From Melampsora larici-populina 98AG31 (lineage: Eukaryota > Basidiomycota > Pucciniomycetes > Pucciniales > Melampsoraceae), in NCBI RefSeq assembly GCF_000204055.1, contig NW_006768800.1:495967-559966 (forward strand): a DNA stretch of 64,000 nt. Direction: 5' to 3'. Shown here piece after piece: positions 12,938 through 23,483 of the stretch (positions within the stretch are counted from its first letter, which is position 1; each line of letters opens with the position of its first letter). Below the pieces are notes generated by a model. The model had not been told where the DNA came from, ran no database searches, and was given only the letters and a program-made list of their open reading frames with translations. The position numbers and the translations under genes were made by a program.

Positions 12938-14379
12938 ATGACAACATCAGAAAACGAACTACTAGCAGCCGAAGTAGAATTCCAATCAGAACAACCCATC
13001 TCACCAAACCAAGATGAAGAACAAAAAATGAAGATTTCAAAAGAACCCAATCATTCGATTTCTGAAATCATTCAAGACGATCAACCAAGAAAAAAATTAA
13101 AACTTACTGAAGCAGATAAGAAAAGAAATGTTAGAATGTTTGGTGCTTTAATGGTAAATGTTTTCTTTCTACTGAAAACTATTGACAATGAGGATCGTTT
13201 GGTAAGATTGTATACATTGACGCGATTGATGGGTTTGAATGATTTGATAATCTTTAGGGTACACTAAGTAAATTCCAAGACGAAACGTCCAAAACTCGAC
13301 AAACCGAAGCAGTAAGTCACCCCACCACCTCAATCCAAATCCAAAACCACCAAATCTAATCCAGAACAATCGACCCTTCTATCTTCTTTATAGGCACAAC
13401 GTCGAGCAGCCGTAGAGAATAGGTTACAAGCTAAACTAAAAATCGAATCTGAAGCTTTACATCAACTAAGGACATATGAACTTGAAGAAAAGAACCTGAA
13501 GAGTTCAGTGATCAGGAAAACCGAAGAACTAGCCCAACTTTCGGAATGCGTGAGTCTTTTTCCATCCACCAAATCATCGATCATCATCCAAACCTAATCA
13601 ATCATCTTTTCCTGACTTTTTGCTTTGGTGGAATCTTTGGGGCGAATGGGTTCTTTGTTTTAGAATCTTATTCATTTTTCAAATCAATTAGCTTTTTCAA
13701 ATTATCTTTGTACATCTTCTACTAATGTTTTAGAAACTGACAATCTCGAACCTCCTGTTACTTCACATCCTTTGAATCATCATCCCATAAGACCGATTTA
13801 CTGGTTACCCAACAAGTTACTTCCAGAACAAGAAGAACGTATAGATCGGTAAGTCGTTCACTCTTTGTTCCCCCCCTCGATCAGTTCATCATCTCTTGAT
13901 CTTACATTCGATCTGACATTTTTCATTTCTTTAGTCAACGTAGGGAAACTCGTGAGGTGGTTGAAGATCAACAAAGGATTTGGTTAGAAGAAAAATCCAA
14001 CAAACAAGTTAAGTTTCAACTTCATTAGATCAATAATCTCCCACCAAAAACCCATCCGCATTTCATCACCATTGATGCCTTTTTACTAAACTTTTTCGGA
14101 TTTTAAAAACACAAACAGAATGAATTAGAACAATTATGTATTGCACGTGATACAAGATTAGCCGAGATTGAAGCCGAAAAACTTAAATCTAAACAAGAAG
14201 CATCATCTTCTACCATGATGAACAGTACGACTGAAGTTCAACCGATCATTGAAGATCCCATCAATCCATCGGTTCGAGATTTATCTGATATTCAAATGAG
14301 AGATGAAACTGAAGGTAGACAAGATACGCCTGATCTTTCGAATCTTACTGGAAGGGATGAAGATGCTGTTGAATATTGA
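12938..14379 (+). CDS. Pinin-like protein (pinin/SDK/memA domain), six exons, 314 aa
   Basis: Exons 12938-13153, 13258-13311, 13394-13549, 13664-13848, 13935-14007 and 14119-14379; all introns are GT-AG and phases match. The pinin/SDK/memA domain starts near residue 60 with KKRNVRMFGALM, continues over the first intron as GTLSKFQDETSK, then a charged helix (RRAAVENRLQAKLKIESEAL), and ends with the characteristic PIRPIYWLPNKLLPEQEERID, equivalent to the human pinin motif that precedes the coiled region. The C-terminal quarter is acidic and polar. Pinin in animals is a nuclear speckle protein associated with the exon-junction complex and alternative splicing; a role in mRNA processing is inferred by family. 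The protein is short compared with animal pinin because it lacks the SR-rich tail. The start is the first ATG, directly after a CA-rich leader. Confidence 0.85.
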
Positions 14380-14894
14380 AATCATAATTGTAAGTATAAG
14401 ATGTTCATCTTCTAAATAAATTCATTGTTCAATCTTATACTAATTATTATTTTTGAATCTCTGGAAATAGATGTGTTGAATTTGGTGAATCCGATTCGGT
14501 CAATTCTCACTTAATGCTTACTTCACTGATGTTTCACAGGTCAAAACAAGGCTCAAAGAACACACGTTTCTATCCTCATGTTTCGGTTCTAATGACTTTT
14601 CTTTATTATTAATGATCCCAATATCAAACTAATGTATTTACCAGACAAGTAAAGTAATCTTTGCTTAAAACCAGGGTCTGTAGATCTAATTGTTATAACA
14701 AAAGCGTTATGAACATCATTAGATTTAATGCTTTTGCAGTTGTTATACAGAGGTTTAATGGATAATGATCGAGTGGATGATTTGGTCTGTGGGCCTTTGT
14801 TCTACACAAGATATAGATATATTTTACTGAAGAAACCATCTTACAATTGATAAGGTTTCTGAAACACGAAAAGATAAAGTTGAAGGATCATTGG
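14380..14894. other. Convergent intergenic region
   Basis: About 500 bp between the 3' ends of the pinin-like gene and the minus-strand oxidoreductase. AT-rich and without open frames of note; presumably 3' untranslated regions of both genes. Confidence 0.5.
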
Positions 14895-16140
14895 TTATAA
14901 TTTTAAACTAGTTGAACCTTTTGAGATCTCTACCACTACTTTTCCAAATTGTTTACCATCTTTAAGAATTTCAAAAGCTTCTTCTACAGATTCAAAACCC
15001 AATAAAGTTTTAAATATAATAGGTTTGATTTGATGAGCTTCAATGAAATCAATCATTTCATGAAACTCTTGTAGAGATCCCATAGTACTTGTTTTGATTT
15101 CTAAGTTTTTTAGAACTTCTGACATGGTGATTGAGATGGGTGATCCAGTGGTTCTAATTATACAGTACATAAGAAAAATGGATTGGTTTGGTTACTTGAT
15201 TTAATCTTTAGCTTGATCTTCTCACTTACGATCCATAAGAAACTATTTGACCACCATCACGTAAAAGTTTTCTACACTTTTGCAAAATATCACCTCCACT
15301 TGAATCGATCACAACATCTAATAAAGGTTCATCTTCAGGTAACAAGGAAACCAAACGACTAGGCCAATCATCTACCAACCCCAAAGATTCAAAAACATTT
15401 ATCAACTTAAACCAAAAACACGAGTTTGGGCAAATGAATGAATTAAACTTACTTTGTTTATAATTTACTCCATCTTGTGCTCCAAGATCTTTTGCTAATT
15501 TCATTTTCTCTTCACTACCACTACTTACCCAAACCCTTGCACCCAGAGCCAAACAAAACTGTAACACAAACGTAGCTACTCCACCACCTATTCCAGTAAC
15601 CAAAACGTTCATGTTAGGTTTGATTTTAGCTTTTGTAAGTACGATTCTGTAAGCTGTTAGACCAGCTAAAGGAATACAAGCAGCACTTGGACCGATCATG
15701 TGTGATGGGATCGGTTTACAATGGGATGAAAGTACATTGATGTATTCTGTAAATGTTCCAAGACCTTTACTGAGCTTTGTGCCACCTAAGATTCCAAATG
15801 GTTTCCCTTTGATATCTGGACCTCTAGGATCTTTTAACCAATTCAGAGCAGGATAAATGAGGACTTGTTGAGCGTGTAAGGGATGGTCAATTGGATCGAT
15901 GATGATTCCAGTACAATCTGATCCTAAGATTGATGATGAAAGGATCCCGGGGTAAAGGCCTTTACGGATCCAAACATCACGATGGTTTAAAGAAAAGGAA
16001 ATGATTCGGACCGTCACTTCGTCTTTGGTTCGGGGACGAAGTGGTACATCTAGAATTGATGTTTTGTGCCAAGTGGGGGTTTCGGATGGCAGTGAGGTTT
16101 GAAGAACGATTGATTTGGTTGTTGAGGGTATTGTGGTCAT
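14895..16140 (-). CDS. MDR-family NAD(P)H-dependent oxidoreductase, three exons, 362 aa
   Basis: Exons (minus strand) 16140-15453, 15371-15230 and 15153-14895; introns of 81 and 76 nt are GT-AG and in phase. Start chosen at 16140 (MTTIPSTT...) because homologues in this family begin shortly before the first beta strand. An upstream in-frame ATG at 16212 would add 24 residues. The medium-chain dehydrogenase/reductase fold is clear: an N-terminal GroES-like domain (FSLNHRDVWIRKGLYPG, GSDCTGII), then a Rossmann domain with VLVTGIGGGVATFVLQ and ALGARVWVSSGSEEK, then AFEILKDGKQFGKVVVE near the end. The GHE zinc motif and the structural-zinc cysteine cluster are missing, so this is a zinc-free quinone-oxidoreductase-like member, whatever the usual database label says. 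Substrate unknown; probably cytosolic. Confidence 0.88.
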
Positions 16141-17589
16141 TGTTGAGGAATGTATGATGTGATGTGGTAGATTTATGGATGACCACTGGAATCGGATGAA
16201 GTCAAAGTGCATTTATCATACCAATGACGTCAGATAGGCTCCATCCCTCACAAAATGTATTTGACTGCCAAAACTACAGAATGAAAACTACTTTTTCAAG
16301 TTCCCACATCTGATCTGATCTGATTCCTGAACGCTTTGTTTCCCAGAGACACAGGTCTGGATCATGATCTTTTCGAAACTCTGGAACCGGCAATCAATTT
16401 ACACAAAATAATAGGGAAAAACGGCAAAGAAGAAGTACTAACTCATGCACTATGGCACACCTTGATTCAGTAAGTTTTTAATAAGCAAGAACAAGACACA
16501 AGCCAAGGGTTATGTACAACAAATTATGATTGTGGTACTTTTAGTTATCAAAACTCTTGAGCAATCTTTTTTCTTGTCGAGTGACACAGGGGGGAAGTAA
16601 CAAGGAGAGCTCGAATGCTTTGGAATCGATCTTCTCGATGAGAGGTTGTAGATTTTCATCATTCTCACGATTCTAAATCACTCTTAAGTAAGATATCCAA
16701 TTCAGTTATATGCGTTGCTCAAGCTTTTCATAATTCCTGATGAAACCGTACTGCAGTCAATTTAGAAGGTAAGAGGAATCGGAGCCCATAAGTCAGTGAT
16801 CAGTCTCATATCGTCATTTTGCACCACTACTTGCAGCGTTACTACTTATAATTGGCCTTCCGAATTGATGCGCAACATAGACTGATGATTGTTGAGCGCT
16901 GATTTGCTACTCCTTGGGTTTGATTTCTTAGAATAGCTTTGTATTTGACTATGTGACGGAGAAATGGATATGAAATGAAGAGAAGGAGTAACTTTCTTCG
17001 ACCTTGGAGTCAAGGGCTGTCAAGGGATTACGATTCCACCGTGACCGAACTACGAATCATAATGATACCAGTTGTCAAGGACTCAAGTTTCAACCACCAG
17101 ATTTGTAAAGGATGATGAAGAATATCAGATCTTCGACCTCATTCGTCACCCAGGTAAATATAAACTGATCAACTTATTGAACCCCTCTGAATTGCATTGA
17201 GGTTGTTATAGACGGGGAAAATGAAAAAAAAAACGAATCGTTGAAGTTGTGGTTGATAGTCAAGTCACATACCTACAACGAAAAAGATCACACGAAATCT
17301 AGGCCAACAGGATTTGATGTTCAAAATTCAATTTTCTCCAACTCCTCACGCTTTGCTCGTCACAGTGACTTAATCTTTGTATCACTTCTTGTGGATAATC
17401 CTCCTTTTTCTTTAAAAGAATTTATTCAGTTGGTCCAAAATCAACCTCCAATAAGAACCTATATCTCCTCATCGCCTTACATCAAATTTACAAACCTTAG
17501 ATCATCAACCTACCTGAGTTCAATTCGAGCATTTAAATAAATCCAATTAAACAAGAAAAACAAATTTATTTGTTTAAGCACAAGGACAG
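16141..17589. other. Head-to-head intergenic region
   Basis: 1.45 kb between the divergent oxidoreductase and Rax1-like genes; it must contain both promoters. The last 350 bp before the plus-strand gene are AT-rich. No gene or repeat recognised. Confidence 0.5.
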
Positions 17590-19411
17590 ATGCTCGGAGG
17601 TTATGGAAGCGACTGGACTCGCCGTCGATATTCTGAAACAGAAGGGAAATCCGAAATTTGTACTGAATTAGCAACAACCTTATCAAAAAGTACAACCCCT
17701 CAACCCACCAAAGTTCGTAGATTATCATTTGCTCGACATGCTTCAGTGATCGAATCAACTACTGGAACATCATCACAACCTAGGATTCCATTACAAATTT
17801 CAAAAACTTTTAATTTTCGTCATCAAACTGATCAAGAAGCTCCAACATCTTTTAAAGACTTGATTGGTGAGAAATCTAGATCTGGTAGTTATTCTTCTAA
17901 TACTACTGAAGAAATTACTACTACTTCAAGTGAACATGATTCTACTACCATCTCTTTGGAAGTTCAGTCTATACTAGATGGATCATCGAAAAAACCATTT
18001 CATATGGCTAATTTCGAGTGTTTCTTACAAGACTCTAAGAAACTTGATCCACTTGAAGAAACAAACTCATGGTTAATACATGCTTCTGTCATGGTGGCAT
18101 TCTTATTGGAATTCAGAAGGTAAGTTCAATACCCCTGGTTCAAATGCCCATTTGATTAAGTTATCTAATTCTCTCCTTTCAAACCTTTCTTTGAAATTAT
18201 CAGCTACGCTGAAATGTTTGCTCGTATACCGGCACACGAGAAGACAGCTTCACCTCATCCGTTTGATATCATTTGCATCATCAATTCTGGCTTACCACAC
18301 AACCCTTCACATCCATCACTCGCGCATACAAGGAATGATGAACGTCGAGCATGTTTTGATGAATATTACAAGAATCATTCTAACGAATACCCTACTCTTG
18401 ACACAACCAACTCCTCAAAACACTCTCCGGTAAGAAAAGTCAATTGGGCAGCTTCGGTTCGATCATACTCGACCGACCGGCTTGTTGAACCTACTTCAAT
18501 CTCTCAACCTTATCCATCAAGATCTCGTCGAGCAATCTCAGTCTCGTGCTCCAACATCTCCTCAGCCGTTAGCTCAGTTCTTCCTGATGGCTTAAACCCT
18601 GAATCACAACCCATGAGATCTGAGTTCGATGGGTTGATTCAAAAATATTTGGGAAGCCGAAACGCCTGGGATCAAGCAGGTGGACTGTTATCTCAATTTG
18701 ATGAATTGAAATCCGATTTGATGACACGTGCATTACTAGAAGCTAAATACACAAACCATCCTGCTGTTCTAGCAGGTCTTGTAGAATTTATCCTTCAAGG
18801 TCTTAACCAACATGTCATTCCAATCTTTATGGAAAAAACATCAGATCATTCCAAAAAAAACAAAGGTATAATTGCTATCCGAATGGTAGCTGGTTTGTTA
18901 ATCCTTTTAAGTGCAACTATCCTTGAATTGATCCTTATCATCTTACCATCACCTTTGGCCAAAGCACTTGAGATCAGGACGATTCCAAGATGGTTCCGGT
19001 TGACATTCTTACCATTATTTGTGATAAGTACTCTTTTGATTTCTATGGACCGATTCAATATCTGTTGTTTTACTTTTTGGTCGCTCAAGTCTAGTTGTGT
19101 TAGTTGTCTATCAAGAAGAAAGATGCAAGGGATTGGTGGTAAATTGAGTCAATCCGAAAAACAAAGTTTAGATAATATGGAAGAAAACTTGTTGGGTAAA
19201 AATAGGTGAGTTAACAGTATGAAACATTCCTATTACAGATCAATTTTTGACCAGGGTTTTCTTTTTATCTCTCTCTAGATCTTCTGAGCCCCAAAAAGCA
19301 CATGAGATGAAGAAGAATGCATGTTGGTGGATTCTCACTTCTTTGGTCCTCACATTACTCTTACAAACCACTTTCTTGCTCTTACCCGCCACACACTTGA
19401 AAGAAAAATAA
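17590..19411 (+). CDS. Rax1-like protein: RGS-like region plus three membrane segments, 554 aa
   Basis: Exons 17590-18119, 18204-19205 and 19279-19411; introns of 84 and 73 nt, GT-AG, in phase. Layout: a polar N-terminus, an RGS-like first part from about residue 115 (LEVQSILDGSSKKPF, NFECFL), a Ser-rich insert, the last RGS helices (HPAVLAGLVEFILQGLNQH), then three hydrophobic segments. These are MVAGLLILLSATILELILII, FRLTFLPLFVISTLLI, and, in exon 3, WILTSLVLTLLLQTTFLLL. An RGS-like domain followed by three membrane spans is the layout of yeast Rax1 (bud-site selection) and its fungal relatives. The third span is only reached by splicing exon 3. The first RGS part is less typical than expected (the helix with EN..F is blurred around residues 155-175), so a small intron there may have been missed. 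Its 3' end lies 160 bp from the DUF6589 transposon. Confidence 0.68.
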
Positions 19412-19571
19412 CCTAAACTTGATAAATCTTATGTCCTCCTCACCCAAAACTCTCATCCTGACACTTATTTGCTCATGATTAGCATTATGTAACACCACTT
19501 CAAGCTTACGATCAACATCTTCTTGTAATTTCTTGATCATTATTTCATTTTTTATGGTTGTAAAGTAGCAT

Positions 19572-19580
19572 GTAAGAGTC
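19572..19580 (+). repeat. Target-site duplication (left), GTAAGAGTC
   Basis: The nine bases GTAAGAGTC immediately precede the left terminal inverted repeat and are found again at 23475-23483, immediately after the right one. Confidence 0.9.
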
Positions 19581-19662
19581 CGAACTTAACAAAGTCCCTC
19601 GCATGCGGTAAAACCCGGAGCCTGCGTAGGGACTTACGCCAAATGTGACTTTCGTGGCGTGA
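19581..19662 (+). repeat. Left terminal inverted repeat, outer part
   Basis: Matches the complement of 23390-23474 with only a few differences (for example GCATGCGG against ACATGCGG, ACTTTCGTGG against AATTTTGTGG). It is cut from its inner part by the foldback insertion that follows. Confidence 0.9.
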
Positions 19663-20443
19663 GAGCATCCACAGCCGTGTGGCATAAACCATGTTGTACG
19701 GAAATTTAGGGCAAAATCATCCACAGCCGATGCCCTAAATTTTCACGTAGCTAAGGGAATTCCCTTCGTGCGAGCCAAAATAGGCCAAATATGTTCTATT
19801 TTGGCTCGCTTCCTAAATTCATCTGTACCTCGCTTCTCCCATAACTCCCACTTCCACGACCGCACTCCCTGCAGAATATCTCCCTCAGAGCATCCACAGC
19901 CGTGCCGTAAATTGGTATCGTACAGAGGGTCGCACGGATCGTTTAGGGAAGTGTTTGAGGCATGATTTTTCACTGATGCACAGCTGTGGTTCCGTACAGT
20001 ACGGCTTGAAGCATATTTGGCAAGGTGAGTTATGGGTTATTGATCATCAAGGGGGATGATTTGCAGGGAGTGTCAGCAAGGAAGTGGGAGTTTTATGGGA
20101 AGAGCAAGGTACGGATGAATTTAGGGAGCAAGCCAAAATAGAACAAATTTCTTCTATTTTGGCTCGCACGGAGGAAATCCCCTTAGCTACGTGACAATTT
20201 AGGGCATCGGCTGTGGATGTTTTTGCCCTAAATTTCCGTACAACACGGTTTACGCCACACGGCTGTGGATGCTCTTAATGATCAACTAACCCATAACTCA
20301 CTTCACAAAATATGCTACAAGCCGTAATGTACGACACCACGGCTGTGCATTGTTCAAAATTTATGCCTCAAACACTTGCCTAAACAATCCGTGCGGCGCT
20401 CTGTACAATACAAATTTACGGCACAGCTCAGCTGTGGATGCTC
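19663..20443. mobile_element. Foldback MITE cluster inserted in the transposon's left repeat
   Basis: A 781-bp insertion starting GAGCATCCACAGCC and ending GGCTGTGGATGCTC-like (CAGCTGTGGATGCTC). Comparison with the intact right repeat of the host transposon shows that the empty site is GGCGTGAGCGGTC, so the insertion is flanked by a 3-bp duplication, TGA (19660-19662 and 20444-20446). Three-base duplications and short shared termini fit a PIF/Harbinger-like or similar MITE family. Internally it has two pairs of inverted arms in interleaved order: A (19663-19885), B (19888-20051), A' (20052-20274), B' (20275-20443). All four outer boundaries carry GAGCATCCACAG or its complement. No coding potential; presumably mobilised by an enzyme encoded elsewhere. 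Confidence 0.85.
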
Positions 20444-20446
20444 TGA

Positions 20447-20645
20447 GCGGTCATCGAGTTTAATAGAGGAAAAAAGCACTCAATAGAAAACTTTTGTTAC
20501 ACAAAAGCTTTCCAATTTTTCTTTTGAGAAATAAAAGTCTGGCCTCTTGCGGACCAGACCCTCAATTCAGATCTTCTGTAACTCGAGCCATGCTCAAGTT
20601 TCCATTGCCATCCAAAAAACAAAATCTTGATTTTCAAAAACCAAC
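20447..20645 (+). repeat. Left terminal inverted repeat, inner part
   Basis: Continues the left repeat after the insertion. It matches the complement of 23194-23393, including the stretch from CGGTCATCGAGTTTAATAGA through GGCCTCTTGCGGACCAGACC to TTTTCAAAAACCAAC. Confidence 0.9.
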
Positions 20646-20699
20646 TGCGGTCAAAGACATTATACCGATGACCACAATCTTTTACCATTTGGGCAGAAA

Positions 20700-22951
20700 C
20701 CAATGATGGTTTACAAGAGGTCTTTTGAAACCCAAGAGCCAAACCAAGTACACTAATACAATAAGATTGATTGATGAAAGATTCCTGCGAGTCTTTGTTT
20801 TCATCCAATTCACATCTTCATCAGAAGTCCAGTGGCCATGCAGACAAGAGCCAATCAAATACAGGCAGAGAGCCTGCTGGCCGCTAAACATAGCGCACCA
20901 ACATTGACATCCATCTTCTACCTCAGACAAATCAGCGCGACATTCATCAGAACAGTATCTGAAGTAACATTCTTCAACCAGTGCCTCTGCGACACCCTCC
21001 TCAGCAAGGTCTAAGGCTGTATCCTTTGAAGCAATGAGTTGACTACAGTGGCCAGTCAAGAAAGATACGAGTTAGTGGATTTCAACTTGAATGGCAAAAA
21101 GTAGAAGATTTGGTCATACTGCAGCAAGAAAACTAAGGTTGATGTGTGGACTTTATGTACAATTTCCATTATTGAACTGAAATCTTTCTTTGAAACCGGC
21201 TTCTCAGATGTTCCACCAAGTGCTACCCAAGATTTCCACATGCCTGTATCAGAAGAATCTTTTGGATCCCCCCAATATTTTAAAAGAATTGTCTGGATGA
21301 CATTCCATAGAGTATGTGCAGCTCCGAGAATAGTGATCAGTTTGTTGTGAGCTTCATCCTGATGTTCAGCAGGAAAAGATTTTGTAATTAAGCTTTGAAT
21401 ATTTTTACAGGTACCATGATCTCCCTCAATAACTCATAGCTTTGAAGCATATTCTTCTTCTGAAAGTCCAGTCTGAAATCGCAGCTGTTCAATCATCTCA
21501 GCAACACCACCTGCTGAGTTGTCTGAAGCTGCCATCATCTTAAACATCATTATATCTAGTTTTTTGACTGGAATCTGATCAATTGGCGGAGGTGATGTTG
21601 CTAGATTTTTTTTACAGTATTTGTAGGCTGCACTGTCTTTTTCAACAACATGGCGAATTAAAGCAGTTGCAATTTGAGTCTTGATTGCACATTTCCAATG
21701 ATCACTTGCGGCTTCATCGGGTAAAAAGTTATACAATTTGATCGGTGCAGTTTCACTTGCTTTCATGGCAGCCTGAAAAGCTTTGACAGTGGCTTCTTCT
21801 GGTATTTCCTTCTGTAAGTGCTTGGGTGAGAAATGAGTATAAGCCCAGCTGCCGTGGTGAATCTTTGATTTCTCATCAACTTGGGTGTGATGAACCCGTT
21901 TCATGATATCAATATTGTCGGCTGTGACCAATGGCTGGAAGACACAATCGAGAGCAGATCAATAGCAAAGTTGTTCTTCAGTCTTCTTTTTTAATGTAAG
22001 CATGCACCTGTTGGCAATTGCTGAAGCCAAGGTGAGTCCCAAAGAGTGAAGGTAGTCATGAGCACGCTGTGGCACACCACTGGCAAGAAAAGTGACGGAG
22101 TTGAGCATGGCTAGTCCATTGTGACGCCAATTACAGACAAAACCAATCATTGAGCAGACAGTCATGGGAATCTGAGTCAACTGAAATTGGTCTTGAATCT
22201 CACGCTCAGTCTCCCAATGGTAGGAAACATCATCACGCATGTCAAGCAACGCTGCAGGATCGTCGCTAGTTCTATCAATGTTTTCCCCATCCTTGTTGGT
22301 TTCAGGTGTGAGTCCAGAATCACAATCAGAATCATCATCCTCTTCAATTCTAGGATTTGTTTCAGATTGCTTTTGTTTCAGTTGTACGTCTGAGTCTCTT
22401 CGTGAATTTCTTTGAAGCTGAGTGTCTTTGATTTTTGCTTGTATAAGGTTGTAGAGGAATGGCATATATTGCCTAACTTTTCTCTCTCTTTCTTCTTCAT
22501 TATCTTTTTCAAAGAAGGTGTGGTCAATTTCTTTAGAGCTATAAAAAGAGCCATCCGGGGCCTTGCCGCTGGGCATTGACTGAGAAATTACTATTTGCTC
22601 AGCCTGATGGAAGCAAATTGACATAGTAAAAATGGAGATGTTAGGGCACCTATCAAATATAAGATAAGTCCCAATTGACTCAACCTTGTCTGATATGAAA
22701 GACTCCCATAGAGCTGTTCCAGCAGCTGTAGATTTTGCAAATCTTTTGATTGATCTCATAAGCCGAGTAGTTGAAGACCAGCCTGTAGCTGTTGCCCAGA
22801 GGCGGCAGTGACTTGCTAAGGTAGAGTCTGGTGAATCCAGAAACAATTGCACAAAATTCTTTGGATCAAACAAAGGTATAGAATCAATGAATTCACATAT
22901 TTGAACAACTCGACTTGGGCAAGCAGGCTTAGCCGGTCTAGATTGAGACAT
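20700..22951 (-). pseudogene. DUF6589-type gene of the transposon, disrupted by in-frame stops
   Basis: One continuous minus-strand frame from the ATG at 22951 to 21056 reads through two internal TGA codons (21959-21961 and 21434-21436) and ends at a third (21056-21058); coding then appears to continue in another frame to about 20700. N-terminal part: a basic/acidic region (about residues 165-235), then RHNGLAMLNSVTFLASGVPQ and YLHSLGLTLASAIANRC, as in the region that precedes DUF6589. DUF6589-like blocks follow: TADNIDIMKRVHH, FQTGLSEEEYASKL, VIEGDHGTCKNIQSL, then AHTLWNVIQTILLKYWGDP and DTGMWKSWVALGG. Sequence on both sides of each stop matches the expected block order, so the stops look like point mutations (all TGA, as from C-to-T or G-to-A change), although an intron over the first cannot be excluded. 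Assigned from memory of the family's block pattern, not from a search. Confidence 0.72.
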
Positions 22952-23193
22952 TGCTTATAGCAGTTTGATTGGCAAAGAAGTGGTGTCGACTACGAAAGGC
23001 GTCGTTGACTTGGTCAAACAGTAATCAACTATTTCTTGCAGTGAAATTGGTGCAAGGCAATTTTTTCAAGTGAGCTGTTGGAGCTCGATTTTGATTTTAC
23101 CACCAGATTCACCAACCCATGATTTTGCTACAGTCAGAATTAAAATCTGTGTATGTAATGAATTTTATTCATCTCGCAGCAACGGTTGATTTT

Positions 23194-23474
23194 GTTGGTT
23201 TTTGAAAATTGAGATTTTGTTTTTTGGATGGCAATGGAAACTTGAGCATGGCTCAAGTTACAGAAGATCTGAATTGAGGGTCTGGTCCGCAAGAGGCCAG
23301 ACTTTTATTTCTCAAAAGAAAAATCAAAAAGCTTTTGTGTAACAAAAGTTTTCTATTGAGTGCTTTTTTCCTCTATTAAACTCGATGACCGCTCACGCCA
23401 CAAAATTCACATTTGGCGTAAGTCCCTACGCAGGCTCCGGGTTTTACCGCATGTGAGGGACTTTGTTAAGTTCG
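23194..23474 (-). repeat. Right terminal inverted repeat, intact, 281 bp
   Basis: Complement of the left repeat, ending CTTTGTTAAGTTCG at the element boundary. It serves as the uninterrupted reference that reveals the foldback insertion in the left copy. Confidence 0.92.
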
Positions 23475-23483
23475 GTAAGAGTC
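23475..23483 (+). repeat. Target-site duplication (right), GTAAGAGTC
   Basis: Exact copy of 19572-19580. Confidence 0.9.

Larger units (their letters stand above)
19581..23474 (-). mobile_element. DUF6589-bearing DNA transposon with 281-bp terminal inverted repeats
   Basis: The element starts CGAACTTAACAAAGTCCC and ends with its complement. The left repeat is 19581-19662 plus 20447-20645; the right repeat is 23194-23474. After removing the insertion at 19663-20446, both repeats are 281 bp long and nearly identical. The flanks carry the 9-bp duplication GTAAGAGTC. Long inverted repeats with 9-bp duplications are typical of Mutator-like elements, but the coding content is a DUF6589-type gene rather than a recognisable MULE transposase. 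The gene lies on the minus strand and is broken. The high similarity of the repeats suggests a fairly recent insertion. It sits 160 bp downstream of the Rax1-like gene. Confidence 0.88.
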
